Assembly: GCF_034190915.1 (NCBI RefSeq)
Contig: NW_026947683.1
Coordinates: 310,001-374,000 of the forward strand
Direction of reading: 5' to 3'
Length of the DNA stretch: 64,000 nt
From: Cavia porcellus
Taxonomy: Eukaryota > Chordata > Mammalia > Rodentia > Caviidae
Shown: in pieces, positions 1 through 15,469 of the stretch
Layout: each line of letters opens with the position of its first letter
Position numbering within the stretch: position 1 is the stretch's first letter
The notes under the pieces: model-generated
Told to the model about the DNA's origin: nothing
The model's database searches: none
Seen by the model: only the letters and a program-made list of their open reading frames with translations
Made by a program: the position numbers and the translations under genes

Positions 1-67
1 ACTCCTACTAGTGAATCTAATGTAACACACACCCATACAATGCGCACCACCCCGTGATGTTTTTCTC

Positions 68-132
68 ACTCCTACTAGTGAATCTAATGTAACACACACA
101 TACAATGCGCACCACCCCGTGATGTTTTTCTC
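68..132. repeat. 65-bp marker monomer, subtype 1
   Basis: Two bases are missing from the ACACACCC stretch, leaving ACACACATAC. Opens unit A1. Confidence 0.95.
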
Positions 133-3100
133 ACTCCTACTAGTGATTGTAATGTAACACACACCCATACAATGCGCACCACCCCGTGATGTTTTTCTCA
201 CTCCTACTAGTGAATCTAATGTAACACACACCCATACAATGCGCACCACCCCGTGATGTTTTTCTCACTCCTACTAGTGAATCTAATGTAACACAAACCC
301 ATACAATGCGCACCACCCCGTGATGTTTTTCTCACTCCTACTAGTGATTGTAATGTAACACACACCCATACAATGCGCACCACCCCGTGATGTTTTTCTC
401 ACTCCTACTAGTGAATGTAATGTAACACACACCCATACAATGCGCACCACCCCGTGATGTTTTTCTCACTCCTACTAGTGAATGTAATGTAACACACACC
501 CATACAATGCGCACCACCCCGTGATGATTTTCTCACTCCTACTAGTGAATCTAATGTAACACACACCCATACAATGCGCACCACCCCGTGATGTTTTTCT
601 CACTCCTACTAGTGAATGTAATGTAACACACACCCATACAATGCGCACCACCCCGTGGTGTTTTTCTCACTCCTACTAGTGAATGTAATGTAACACACTC
701 CCATACAATGCGCACCACCCCGTGATGTTTTTCTCACTCCTACTAGTGAATGTAATGTAACACACACCCATACAATGCGCACCACCCCGTGATGTTTTTC
801 TCACTCCTACTAGTGAATCTAATGTAACACACACCCATACAATGCGCACCTCCCCGTGATGTTTTTCTCACTCCTACTAGTGAATCTAATGTAACACACA
901 CCCATACAATGCGCACCACCCCGTGATGTTTTTCTCACTCCTACTAGTGAATCTAATGTAACACACACCCATACAATGCGCACCACCCCGTGATGTTTTT
1001 CTCACTCCTACTAGTGAATGTAATGTAACACACACCCATACAATGCGCACCACCCCGTGATGTTTTTCTCACTCCTACTAGTGAATGTAATGTAACACAC
1101 ACCCATACAATGGGCACCACCCCGTGATGTTTTTCTCACTCCTACTAGTGAATCTAATGTAACACACACCCATACAATGCGCACCACCCCGTGATGTTTT
1201 TCTCACTCCTACTAGTGAATGTAATGTAACACACACCCATACAATGCGCACCACCCCGTGATGTTTTTCTCACTCCTACTAGTGAATGTAATGTAACACA
1301 CACCCATACAATGCGCACCACCCCGTGATGTTTTTCTCACTCCTACTAGTGAATGTAATGTAACACACACCCATACAATGCGCACCACCCCGTGATGTTT
1401 TTCTCACTCCTACTAGTGAATGTAATGTAACACACACCCATACAATTCGCACCACCCCGTGATGTTTTTCTCACTCTTACTAGTGAATGTAATGTAACAC
1501 ACACCCATACAATGCGCACCACCCCGTGATGTTTTTCACACTCCTACTAGTGAATCTAATGTAACACACACCCATACAATGCGCACCACCCCGTGATGTT
1601 TTTCTCACTCCTACTAGTGAATCTAATGTAACACAAAACCATACAATGCGCACCACCCCGTGATGTTTTTCTCACTCCTACTAGTGAATGTAATGTAACA
1701 CACACCCATACAATGCGCACCACCCCGTGATGTTTTTCTCACTGCTACTAGTGAATCTAATGTAACACACACCCATACAATGCGCACCACCCCGTGATGT
1801 TTTTCTCACTCCTACTAGTGAATGTAATGTAACACACACCCATACAATGCGCACCACCCCGTGATGTTTTTCTCACTCCTACTAGTGAATGTAATGTAAC
1901 ACACACCCATACAATGCGCACCACCCCGTGATGTTTTTCTCACTCCTACTAGTGAATGTAATGTAACACACACCCATACAATGCGCACCACCCCGTGATG
2001 TTTTTCTCACTCCTACTAGTGAATGTAATGTAACACACACCCATACAATGCGCACCACCCCGTGATGTTTTTCTCACTCCTAGTAGTGAATCTAATGTAA
2101 CACACACCCATACAATGCGCACCACCCCGTGATGTTTTTCTCACTCCTACTAGTGAATCTAATGTAACACACACCCATAAAATGCGCACCATCCCGTGAT
2201 GTTTTTCACACTCCTACTAGTGAATCTAATGTAACACACACCCATACAATGCGCACCACCCCGTGATGTTTTTCTCACTCCTACTAGTGAATCTAATGTA
2301 ACACACACCCATGCAATGCGCACCACCCCGTGATGTTTTTCTCACCCCTACTAGTGAATGTAATTTAACACACACCCATACAATGCGCACCACCCCGTGA
2401 TGATTTACTCACTCCTACTAGTGAATCTAATGTAACACACACCCATACAATGCGCACCACCCCGTGATGTTTTTCTCACTCCTTCTAGTGAATCTAATGT
2501 AACACACACCCATACAATGCGCACCACCCCGTGATGTTTTTCTCACTCCTACTAGTGAATCTAATGTAACACACACCCATACAATGCGCACCACCCCGTG
2601 ATGTTTTTCTCACTCCTACTAGTGAATGTAATGTAACACACACCCATACAATGCGCACCTCCCCGTGATGTTTTTCTCACTCCTACTAGTGAATCTAATG
2701 TAACACACACCCATACAATGCGCACCACCCCGTGATGTTTTTCTCACTCCTACTAGTGAATGTAATGTAACACACACCCATACAATGCGCACCACCCCGT
2801 GATGTTTTTCTCACTCTTACAAGTGAATGTAATGTAACACACACCCATACAATGCGCACCACCCCGTGATGTTTTTCTCACTCCTACTAGTGAATGTAAT
2901 GTAACACACACCCATACAATGCGCACCACCCCGTGATGTTTTTCTCACTCCTACTAGTGAATGTAATGTAACACACACCCATACAATGCGCACATCCCCA
3001 TGATGTTTTTCTCACTCCTAGTAGTGAATCTAATGTAACACACACCCATACAATGCGCACCACCCCGTGATGATTTTCTCACTCCTACTAGTGAATCTAA

Positions 3101-3817
3101 TGTAACACACACCCATACAATGCGCACCACCCCGTGATGTTTTTCTCACTCCTACTAGTGAATCTAATGTAACACACACCCATACAATGCGCACCACCCC
3201 GTGATGTTTTTCTCACTCCTACTAGTGAATCTAATGTAACACAAACCCATACAATGCGCACCACCCCGTGATGTTTTTCTCACTCCTACTAGTGATTGTA
3301 ATGTAACACACACCCATACAATGCGCACCACCCCGTGATGTTTTTCTCACTCCTACTAGTGAATGTAATGTAACACACACCCATACAATGCGCACCACCC
3401 CGTGATGTTTTTCTCACTCCTACTAGTGAATGTAATGTAACACACACCCATACAATGCGCACCACCCCGTGATGTTTTTCTCACTCCTACTAGTGAATGT
3501 AATGTAACACACACCCATACAATGCGCACCTCCCCGTGATGTTTTTCTCACTCCTAGAAGTGAATGTAATGTAACACACACCCATACAATGCGTACCACC
3601 CCGTGATGTTTTTCTCACTCCTACTAGTGAATCTAATGTAACACACACCCATACAATGCGCACCACCCCGTGATGTTTTTCTCACTCCTACTAGTGAATC
3701 TAATGTAACACACACCCATACAATGCGCACCACCCCGTGATGTTTTTCTCACTCCTACTAGTGAATCTAATGTAACACACACCCATACAATGCGCACCAC
3801 CCCGTGATGTTTTTCTC
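68..3817. repeat. HOR unit A1, 56 monomers
   Basis: Runs from the 65-bp marker monomer at 68 to the next at 3818 (56 x 67 minus 2). It is colinear monomer for monomer with unit A3 at an offset of 7835 bp: the TTTTTCACAC marker at 1538 matches 9373, the AAAACC marker at 1636 matches 9471, and the CCGTGGTG variant at about 654 matches 8489. It lacks the Q module. A private feature is the absence of the AATTTAAC variant near 497, which A3 has at 8332. Confidence 0.9.
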
Positions 3818-3882
3818 ACTCCTACTAGTGAATCTAATGTAACACACACATACAATGCGCACCACCCCGTGATGTTTTTCTC
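3818..3882. repeat. 65-bp marker monomer, subtype 1
   Basis: Same CC loss as at 68, followed by a GATTG monomer as in A1. Opens unit A2. Confidence 0.95.
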
Positions 3883-4753
3883 ACTCCTACTAGTGATTGT
3901 AATGTAACACACACCCATACAATGCGCACCACCCCGTGATGTTTTTCTCACTCCTACTAGTGAATCTAATGTAACACACACCCATACAATGCGCACCACC
4001 CCGTGATGTTTTTCTCACTCCTACTAGTGAATCTAATGTAACACAAACCCATACAATGCGCACCACCCCGTGATGTTTTTCTCACTCCTACTAGTGATTG
4101 TAATGTAACACACACCCATACAATGCGCACCACCCCGTGATGTTTTTCTCACTCCTACTAGTGAATGTAATGTAACACACACCCATACAATGCGCACCAC
4201 CCCGTGATGTTTTTCTCACTCCTACTAGTGAATGTAATTTAACACACACCCATACAATGCGCACCACCCCGTGATGATTTTCTCACTCCTACTAGTGAAT
4301 CTAATGTAACACACACCCATACAATGCGCACCACCCCGTGATGTTTTTCTCACTCCTACTAGTGAATCTAATGTAACACACACCCATACAATGCGCACCA
4401 CCCCGTGATGTTTTTCTCACTCCTACTAGTGAATGTAATGTAACACACACCCATACAATGCGCACCACCCCGTGATGTTTTTCTCACTCCTACTAGTGAA
4501 TGTAATGTAACACACACCCATACAATGCGCACCACCCCGTGATGTTTTTCTCACTCCTACTAGTGAATGTAATGTAACACACACCCATACAATGCGCACC
4601 ACCCCGTGATGTTTTTCTCACTCCTACTAGTGAATGTAATGTAACACACACCCATACAATTCGCACCACCCCGTGATGTTTTTCTCACTCTTACTAGTGA
4701 ATGTAATGTAACACACACCCATACAATGCGCACCACCCCGTGATGTTTTTCAC

Positions 4754-5624
4754 ACTCCTACTAGTGAATCTAATGTAACACACACCCATAAAATGCGCAC
4801 CACCCCGTGATGTTTTTCTCACTCCTACTAGTGAATGTAATGTAACACACACCCATACAATGCGCACCACCCCGTGATGTTTTTCTCACTCCTACTAGTG
4901 AATGTAATGTAACACACACCCATACAATGCGCACCTCCCGGTGATGTTTTTCTCACTCCTAGTAGTGAATGTAATGTAACACACACCCATACAATGCGCA
5001 CCACCCCGTGATGTTTTTCTCACTCCTAGTAGTGAATCTAATGTAACACACACCCATACAATGCGCACCACCCCGTGATGTTTTTCTCACTCCTACTAGT
5101 GAATGTAATGTAACACACACCCATACAATGCGCACCACCCCGTGATGTTTTTCTCACTCCTCTTAGTGAATGTAATGTAACACACACCCATACAATGCGC
5201 ACCACCCCGTGATGTTTTTCTCACTCGTACTAGTGAATGTAATGTAACACACACCCATACAATGCGCACCACCCCGTGATGTTTTTCTCACTCCTACTAG
5301 TGAATGTAATGTAACACACACCCATACAATGCGCACCACCCCGTGATGTTTTTCTCACTCCTACTAGTGAATGTAATGTAACACACACCCATACAATGCG
5401 CACCACCCCGTGATGTTTTTCTCACTCCTACTAGTGAATGTAATGTAACACACACCCATACAATGCGCACCACCCCGTGATGTTTTTCTCACTCCTACTA
5501 GTGAATGTAATGTGAAACACACCCATACAATGCGCACCACCCCGTGATGTTTTTCTCACTCCTACTAGTGAATGTAATGTGACACACACCCATACAATGC
5601 GCACCACCCCGTGATGTTTTTCTC
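4754..5624. repeat. Q module, 13 monomers, in unit A2
   Basis: Starts with a CATAAAATG monomer after TTTTTCACAC. It contains CACCTCCCGGTG (G at 4940), CTCCTCTTAG, CACTCGTACT, then GTGAAACAC (5491) and GTGACACAC (5558). Its removal restores exactly the order seen in A1 at 1538-1540, so its boundaries are defined to the monomer. Confidence 0.88.
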
Positions 5625-7902
5625 ACTCCTACTAGTGAATCTAATGTAACACACACCCATACAATGCGCACCACCCCGTGATGTTTTTCTCACTCCTACT
5701 AGTGAATCTAATGTAACACAAAACCATACAATGCGCACCACCCCGTGATGTTTTTCTCACTCCTACTAGTGAATGTAATGTAACACACACCCATACAATG
5801 CGCACCACCCCGTGATGTTTTTCTCACTGCTACTAGTGAATCTAATGTAACACACACCCATACAATGCGCACCACCCCGTGATGTTTTTCTCACTCCTAC
5901 TAGTGAATGTAATGTAACACACACCCATACAATGCGCACCACCCCGTGATGTTTTTCTCACTCCTACTAGTGAATGTAATGTAACACACACCCATACAAT
6001 GCGCACCACCCCGTGATGTTTTTCTCACTCCTACTAGTGAATGTAATGTAACACACACCCATACAATGCGCACCACCCCGTGATGTTTTTCTCACTCCTA
6101 CTAGTGAATGTAATGTAACACACACCCATACAATGCGCACCACCCCGTGATGTTTTTCTCACTCCTAGTAGTGAATCTAATGTAACACACACCCATACAA
6201 TGCGCACCACCCCGTGATGTTTTTCTCACTCCTACTAGTGAATCTAATGTAACACACACCCATAAAATGCGCACCATCCCGTGATGTTTTTCACACTCCT
6301 ACTAGTGAATCTAATGTAACACACACCCATACAATGCGCACCACCCCGTGATCTTTTTCTCACTCCTACTAGTGAATCTAATGTAACACACACCCATGCA
6401 ATGCGCACCACCCCGTGATGTTTTTCTCACCCCTACTAGTGAATGTAATTTAACACACACCCATACAATGCGCACCACCCCGTGATGATTTACTCACTCC
6501 TACTAGTGAATCTAATGTAACACACACCCATACAATGCGCACCACCCCGTGATGTTTTTCTCACTCCTTCTAGTGAATCTAATGTAACACACACCCATAC
6601 AATGCGCACCACCCCGTGATGTTTTTCTCACTCCTACTAGTGAATCTAATGTAACACACACCCATACAATGCGCACCACCCCGTGATGTTTTTCTCACTC
6701 CTACTAGTGAATGTAATGTAACACACACCCATACAATGCGCACCTCCCCGTGATGTTTTTCTCACTCCTACTAGTGAATCTAATGTAACACACACCCATA
6801 CAATGCGCACCACCCCGTGATGTTTTTCTCACTCCTACTAGTGAATGTAATGTAACACACACCCATACAATGCGCACCACCCCGTGATGTTTTTCTCACT
6901 CTTACAAGTGAATGTAATGTAACACACACCCATACAATGCGCACCACCCCGTGATGTTTTTCTCACTCCTACTAGTGAATGTAATGTAACACACACCCAT
7001 ACAATGCGCACCACCCCGTGATGTTTTTCTCACTCCTACTAGTGAATGTAATGTAACACACACCCATACAATGCGCACATCCCCATGATGTTTTTCTCAC
7101 TCCTAGTAGTGAATCTAATGTAACACACACCCATACAATGCGCACCACCCCGTGATGATTTTCTCACTCCTACTAGTGAATCTAATGTAACACACACCCA
7201 TACAATGCGCACCACCCCGTGATGTTTTTCTCACTCCTTCTAGTGAATCTAATGTAACACACACCCATACAATGCGCACCACCCCGTGATGTTTTTCTCA
7301 CTCCTACTAGTGAATCTAATGTAACACAAACCCATACAATGCGCACCACCCCGTGATGTTTTTCTCACTCCTACTAGTGATTGTAATGTAACACACACCC
7401 ATACAATGCGCACCACCCCGTGATGTTTTTCTCACTCCTACTAGTGAATGTAATGTAACACACACCCATACAATGCGCACCACCCCGTGATGTTTTTCTC
7501 ACTCCTACTAGTGAATGTAATGTAACACACACCCATACAATGCGCACCACCCCGTGATGTTTTTCTCACTCCTACTAGTGAATGTAATGTAACACACACC
7601 CATACAATGCGCACCTCCCCGTGATGTTTTTCTCACTCCTAGAAGTGAATGTAATGTAACACACACCCATACAATGCGTACCACCCCGTGATGTTTTTCT
7701 CACTCCTACTAGTGAATCTAATGTAACACACACCCATACAATGCGCACCACCCCGTGATGTTTTTCTCACTCCTACTAGTGAATCTAATGTAACACACAC
7801 CCATACAATGCGCACCACCCCGTGACGTTTTTCTCACTCCTACTACTGAATCTAATGTAACACACACCCATACAATGCGCACCACCCCGTGATGTTTTTC
7901 TC

Positions 7903-7967
7903 ACTCCTACTAGTGAATCTAATGTAACACACACATACAATGCGCACCACCCCGTGATGTTTTTCTC
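7903..7967. repeat. 65-bp marker monomer, subtype 1
   Basis: Opens unit A3. Two monomers upstream are private changes GACGTTT (near 7825) and CTACTGAATC (near 7852). Confidence 0.95.
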
Positions 7968-10900
7968 ACTCCTACTAGTGATTGTAATGTAACACACACC
8001 CATACAATGCGCACCACCCCGTGATGTTTTTCTCACTCCTACTAGTGAATCTAATGTAACACACACCCATACAATGCGCACCACCCCGTGATGTTTTTCT
8101 CACTCCTACTAGTGAATCTAATGTAACACAAACCCATACAATGCGCACCACCCCGTGATGTTTTTCTCACTCCTACTAGTGATTGTAATGTAACACACAC
8201 CCATACAATGCGCACCACCCCGTGATGTTTTTCTCACTCCTACTAGTGAATGTAATGTAACACACACCCATACAATGCGCACCACCCCGTGATGTTTTTC
8301 TCACTCCTACTAGTGAATGTAATTTAACACACACCCATACAATGCGCACCACCCCGTGATGATTTTCTCACTCCTACTAGTGAATCTAATGTAACACACA
8401 CCCATACAATGCGCACCACCCCGTGATGTTTTTCTCACTCCTACTAGTGAATGTAATGTAACACACACCCATACAATGCGCACCACCCCGTGGTGTTTTT
8501 CTCACTCCTACTAGTGAATGTAATGTAACACACACCCATACAATGCGCACCACCCCGTGATGTTTTTCTCACTCCTACTAGTGAATGTAATGTAACACAC
8601 ACCCATACAATGCGCACCACCCCGTGATGTTTTTCTCACTCCTACTAGTGAATCTAATGTAACACACACCCATACAATGCGCACCTCCCCGTGATGTTTT
8701 TCTCACTCCTACTAGTGAATCTAATGTAACACACACCCATACAATGCGCACCACCCCGTGATGTTTTTCTCACTCCTACTAGTGAATCTAATGTAACACA
8801 CACCCATACAATGCGCACCACCCCGTGATGTTTTTCTCACTCCTACTAGTGAATGTAATGTAACACACACCCATACAATGCGCACCACCCCGTGATGTTT
8901 TTCTCACTCCTACTAGTGAATGTAATGTAACACACACCCATACAATGCGCACCACCCCGTGATGTTTTTCTCACTCCTACTAGTGAATCTAATGTAACAC
9001 ACACCCATACAATGCGCACCACCCCGTGATGTTTTTCTCACTCCTACTAGTGAATGTAATGTAACACACACCCATACAATGCGCACCACCCCGTGATGTT
9101 TTTCTCACTCCTACTAGTTAATGTAATGTAACACACACCCATACAATGCGCACCACCCCGTGATGTTTTTCTCACTCCTACTAGTGAATGTAATGTAACA
9201 CACACCCATACAATGCGCACCACCCCGTGATGTTTTTCTCACTCCTACTAGTGAATGTAATGTAACACACACCCATACAATTCGCACCACCCCGTGATGT
9301 TTTTCTCACTCTTACTAGTGAATGTAATGTAACACACACCCATACAATGCGCACCACCCCGTGATGTTTTTCACACTCCTACTAGTGAATCTAATGTAAC
9401 ACACACCCATACAATGCGCACCACCCCGTGATGTTTTTCTCACTCCTACTAGTGAATCTAATGTAACACAAAACCATACAATGCGCACCACCCCGTGATG
9501 TTTTTCTCACTCCTACTAGTGAATGTAATGTAACACACACCCATACAATGCGCACCACCCCGTGATGTTTTTCTCACTGCTACTAGTGAATCTAATGTAA
9601 CACACACCCATACAATGCGCACCACCCCGTGATGTTTTTCTCACTCCTACTAGTGAATGTAATGTAACACACACCCATACAATGCGCACCACCCCGTGAT
9701 GTTTTTCTCACTCCTACTAGTGAATGTAATGTAACACACACCCATACAATGCGCACCACCCCGTGATGTTTTTCTCACTCCTACTAGTGAATGTAATGTA
9801 ACACACACCCATACAATGCGCACCACCCCGTGATGTTTTTCTCACTCCTACTAGTGAATGTAATGTAACACACACCCATACAATGCGCACCACCCCGTGA
9901 TGTTTTTCTCACTCCTAGTAGTGAATCTAATGTAACACACACCCATACAATGCGCACCACCCCGTGATGTTTTTCTCACTCCTACTAGTGAATCTAATGT
10001 AACACACACCCATAAAATGCGCACCATCCCGTGATGTTTTTCACACTCCTACTAGTGAATCTAATGTAACACACACCCATACAATGCGCACCACCCCGTG
10101 ATGTTTTTCTCACTCCTACTAGTGAATCTAATGTAACACACACCCATGCAATGCGCACCACCCCGTGATGTTTTTCTCACCCCTACTAGTGAATGTAATT
10201 TAACACACACCCATACAATGCGCACCACCCCGTGATGATTTACTCACTCCTACTAGTGAATCTAATGTAACACACACCCATACAATGCGCACCACCCCGT
10301 GATGTTTTTCTCACTCCTTCTAGTGAATCTAATGTAACACACACCCATACAATGCGCACCACCCCGTGATGTTTTTCTCACTCCTACTAGTGAATCTAAT
10401 GTAACACACACCCATACAATGCGCACCACCCCGTGATGTTTTTCTCACTCCTACTAGTGAATGTAATGTAACACACACCCATACAATGCGCACCTCCCCG
10501 TGATGTTTTTCTCACTCCTACTAGTGAACCTAATGTAACACACACCCATACAATGCGCACCACCCCGTGATGTTTTTCTCACTCCTACTAGTGAATGTAA
10601 TGTAACACACACCCATACAATGCGCACCACCCCGTGATGTTTTTCTCACTCTTACAAGTGAATGTAATGTAACACACACCCATACAATGCGCACCACCCC
10701 GTGATGTTTTTCTCACTCCTACTAGTAAATGTAATGTAACACACACCCATACAATGCGCACCACCCCGTGATGTTTTTCTCACTCCTACTAGTGAATGTA
10801 ATGTAACACACACCCATACAATGCGCACATCCCCATGATGTTTTTCTCACTCCTAGTAGTGAATCTAATGTAACACACACCCATACAATGCGCACCACCC

Positions 10901-11652
10901 CGTGATGATTTTCTCACTCCTACTAGTGAATCTAATGTAACACACACCCATACAATGCGCACCACCCCGTGATGTTTTTCTCACTCCTACTAGTGAATCT
11001 AATGTAACACACACCCATACAATGCGCACCACCCCGTGATGTTTTTCTCACTCCTACTAGTGAATCTAATGTAACACAAACCCATACAATGCGCACCACC
11101 CCGTGATGTTTTTCTCACTCCTACTAGTGATTGTAATGTAACACACACCCATACAATGCGCACCACCCCGTGATGTTTTTCTCACTCCTACTAGTGAATG
11201 TAATGTAACACACACCCATACAATGCGCACCACCCCGTGATGTTTTTCTCACTCCTACTAGTGAATGTAATGTAACACACACCCATACAATGCGCACCAC
11301 CCCGTGATGTTTTTCTCACTCCTACTAGTGAATGTAATGTAACACACACCCATACAATGCGCACCTCCCCGTGATGTTTTTCTCACTCCTAGAAGTGAAT
11401 GTAATGTAACACACACCCATACAATGCGTACCACCCCGTGATGTTTTTCTCACTCCTACTAGTGAATCTAATGTAACACACACCCATACAATGCGCACCA
11501 CCCCGTGATGTTTTTCTCACTCCTACTAGTGAATCTAATGTAACACACACCCATACAATGCGCACCACCCCGTGATGTTTTTCTCACTCCTACTAGTGAA
11601 TCTAATGTAACACACACCCATACAATGCGCACCACCCCGTGATGTTTTTCTC
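7903..11652. repeat. HOR unit A3, 56 monomers
   Basis: Same length and order as A1. Changes I noticed only here include ACTAGTTAATG near 9118, GAACCTAATG near 10528 and ACTAGTAAATG near 10726. The few differences across 3.75 kb indicate a recent duplication. Because A1 and A3 resemble each other more than either resembles A2, the A1+A2 pair may have been copied as a block. Confidence 0.88.
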
Positions 11653-11717
11653 ACTCCTACTAGTGAATCTAATGTAACACACACATACAATGCGCACCAC
11701 CCCGTGATGTTTTTCTC
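11653..11717. repeat. 65-bp marker monomer, subtype 1
   Basis: Opens unit A4; 3750 bp from the preceding marker. Confidence 0.95.
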
Positions 11718-13124
11718 ACTCCTACTAGTGATTGTAATGTAACACACACCCATACAATGCGCACCACCCCGTGATGTTTTTCTCACTCCTACTAGTGAAT
11801 CTAATGTAACACACACCCATACAATGCGCACCACCCCGTGATGTTTTTCTCACTCCTACTAGTGAATCTAATGTAACACAAACCCATACAATGCGCACCA
11901 CCCCGTGATGTTTTTCTCACTCCTACTAGTGATTGTAATGTAACACACACCCATACAATGCGCACCACCCCGTGATGTTTTTCTCACTCCTACTAGTGAA
12001 TGTAATGTAACACACACCCATACAATGCGCACCACCCCGTGATGTTTTTCTCACTCCTACTAGTGAATGTAATTTAACACACACCCATACAATGCGCACC
12101 ACCCCGTGATGATTTTCTCACTCCTACTAGTGAATCTAATGTAACACACACCCATACAATGCGCACCACCCCGTGGTGTTTTTCTCACTCCTACTAGTGA
12201 ATGTAATGTAACACACACCCATACAATGCGCACCACCCCGTGGTGTTTTTCTCACTCCTACTAGTGAATGTAATGTAACACACACCCATACAATGCGCAC
12301 CACCCCGTGATGTTTTTCTCACTCCTACTAGTGAATCTAATGTAACACACACCCATACAATGCGCACCTCCCCGTGATGTTTTTCTCACTCCTACTAGTG
12401 AATCTAATGTAACACACACCCATACAATGCGCACCACCCCGTGATGTTTTTCTCACTCCTACTAGTGAATCTAATGTAACACACACCCATACAATGCGCA
12501 CCACCCCGTGATGTTTTTCTCACTCCTACTAGTGAATCTAATGTAACACACACCCATACAATGCGCACCACCCCGTGATGTTTTTCTCACTCCTACTAGT
12601 GAATGTAATGTAACACACACCCATACAATGCGCACCACCCCGTGATGTTTTTCTCACTCCTACTAGTGAATCTAATGTAACACACACCCATACAATGCGC
12701 ACCACCCCGTGATGTTTTTCTCACTCCTACTAGTGAATGTAATGTAACACACACCCATACAATGCGCACCACCCCGTGATGTTTTTCTCACTCCTACTAG
12801 TGAATGTAATGTAACACACACCCATACAATGCGCACCACCCCGTGATGTTTTTCTCACTCCTACTAGTGAATGTAATGTAACACACACCCATACAATGCG
12901 CACCACCCCGTGATGTTTTTCTCACTCCTACTAGTGAATGTAATGTAACACACACCCATACAATGCGCACCACCCCGTGATGTTTTTCTCACTCCTACTA
13001 GTGAATGTAATGTAACACACACCCATACAATTCGCACCACCCCGTGATGTTTTTCTCACTCTTACTAGTGAATGTAATGTAACACACACCCATACAATGC
13101 GCACCACCCCGTGATGTTTTTCAC

Positions 13125-13928
13125 ACTCCTACTAGTGAATCTAATGTAACACACACCCATAAAATGCGCACCACCCCGTGATGTTTTTCTCACTCCTACT
13201 AGTGAATGTAATGTAACACACACCCATACAATGCGCACCACCCCGTGATGTTTTTCTCACTCCTACTAGTGAATGTAATGTAACACACACCCATACAATG
13301 CGCACCTCCCGGTGATGTTTTTCTCACTCCTAGTAGTGAATGTAATGTAACACACACCCATACAATGCGCACCACCCCGTGATGTTTTTCTCACTCCTAG
13401 TAGTGAATCTAATGTAACACACACCCATACAATGCGCACCACCCCGTGATGTTTTTCTCACTCCTACTAGTGAATGTAATGTAACACACACCCATACAAT
13501 GCGCACCACCCCGTGATGTTTTTCTCACTCCTCTTAGTGAATGTAATGTAACACACACCCATACAATGCGCACCACCCCGTGATGTTTTTCTCACTCGTA
13601 CTAGTGAATGTAATGTAACACACACCCATACAATGCGCACCACCCCGTGATGTTTTTCTCACTCCTACTAGTGAATGTAATGTAACACACACCCATACAA
13701 TGCGCACCACCCCGTGATGTTTTTCTCACTCCTACTAGTGAATGTAATGTAACACACACCCATACAATGCGCACCACCCCGTGATGTTTTTCTCACTCCT
13801 ACTAGTGAATGTAATGTAACACACACCCATACAATGCGCACCACCCCGTGATGTTTTTCTCACTCCTACTAGTGAATGTAATGTGAAACACACCCATACA
13901 ATGCGCACCACCCCGTGATGTTTTTCTC
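13125..13928. repeat. Q module, 12 monomers, in unit A4
   Basis: Same marks as in A2 (G at 13311, GTGAAACAC at 13862) but the final GTGACACAC monomer and the two monomers that follow it in A2 are absent, a clean three-monomer deletion. Confidence 0.87.
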
Positions 13929-15469
13929 ACTCCTACTAGTGAATGTAATGTAACACACACCCATACAATGCGCACCACCCCGTGATGTTTTTCTCACTGC
14001 TACTAGTGAATCTAATGTAACACACACCCATACAATGCGCACCACCCCGTGATGTTTTTCTCACTCCTACTAGTGAATGTAATGTAACACACACCCATAC
14101 AATGCGCACCACCCCGTGATGTTTTTCTCACTCCTACTAGTGAATGTAATGTAACACACACCCATACAATGCGCACCACCCCGTGATGTTTTTCTCACTC
14201 CTACTAGTGAATGTAATGTAACACACACCCATACAATGCGCACCACCCCGTGATGTTTTTCTCACTCCTACTAGTGAATGTAATGTAACACACACCCATA
14301 CAATGCGCACCACCCCGTGATGTTTTTCTCACTCCTAGTAGTGAATCTAATGTAACACACACCCATACAATGCGCACCACCCCGTGATGTTTTTCTCACT
14401 CCTACTAGTGAATCTAATGTAACACACACCCATAAAATGCGCACCATCCCGTGATGTTTTTCTCACTCCTACTAGTGAATCTAATGTAACACACACCCAT
14501 ACAATGCGCACCACCCCGTGATGTTTTTCTCACTCCTACTAGTGAATCTAATGTAACACACACCCATGCAATGCGCACCACCCCGTGATGTTTTTCTCAC
14601 CCCTACTAGTGAATGTAATTTAACACACACCCATACAATGCGCACCACCCCGTGATGATTTACTCACTCCTACTAGTGAATCTAATGTAACACACACCCA
14701 TACAATGCGCACCACCCCGTGATGTTTTTCTCACTCCTTCTAGTGAATCTAATGTAACACACACCCATACAATGCGCACCACCCCGTGATGTTTTTCTCA
14801 CTCCTACTAGTGAATCTAATGTAACACACACCCATACAATGCGCACCACCCCGTGATGTTTTTCTCACTCCTACTAGTGAATGTAATGTAACACACACCC
14901 ATACAATGCGCACCTCCCCGTGATGTTTTTCTCACTCCTACTAGTGAATCTAATGTAACACACACCCATACAATGCGCACCACCCCGTGATGTTTTTCTC
15001 ACTCCTACTAGTGAATGTAATGTAACACACACCCATACAATGCGCACCACCCCGTGATGTTTTTCTCACTCTTACAAGTGAATGTAATGTAACACACACC
15101 CATACAATGCGCACCACCCCGTGATGTTTTTCTCACTCCTACTAGTGAATGTAATGTAACACACACCCATACAATGCGCACCACCCCGTGATGTTTTTCT
15201 CACTCCTACTAGTGAATGTAATGTAACACACACCCATACAATGCGCACATCCCCATGATGTTTTTCTCACTCCTAGTAGTGAATCTAATGTAACACACAC
15301 CCATACAATGCGCACCACCCCGTGATGATTTTCTCACTCCTACTAGTGAATCTAATGTAACACACACCCATAAAATGCGCACCATCCCGTGATGTTTTTC
15401 TCACTCCTACTAGTGAATCTAATGTAACACACACCCATACAATGCGCACCACCCCGTGATGTTTTTCTC

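Larger units (their letters stand above)
3818..7902. repeat. HOR unit A2, 61 monomers
   Basis: Compared with A1 it has lost 8 monomers before the TTTTTCACAC marker (4752) and gained exactly 13 after it (the Q module, 4754-5624), giving a net gain of 5 monomers (4085 against 3750 bp). After Q the two units run colinear again, from the ACACAAAACC monomer (5692) to the end. Confidence 0.88.
11653..15469. repeat. HOR unit A4, 57 monomers, transition to the next zone
   Basis: Colinear with A1 up to the TTTTTCACAC marker (both 1470 bp from the unit start). It then carries a 12-monomer Q module (13125-13928) joined directly to the ACTGCTACT part of the unit, skipping three monomers that A2 has there. 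About nine monomers are missing at its right end compared with A1, so the AAAATGCGCACCATCCC monomer (from about 15336) lies just two monomers before the next 65-bp marker. Confidence 0.85.

Noticed and set aside
3700..3999. - strand open frames of 99-125 codons recurring at 3700, 7785, 11535, 15352, 19763, 23053, 29215, 34774, 42745, 47494, 47570 and 60827
   Set aside because: They read through tandem monomers, the one I checked base by base (3700-3999) begins at GTG rather than ATG and the others share its start peptide, they contain only repeat-derived peptide, and they exist where a length-variant monomer upsets the stop phase. They are not genes.
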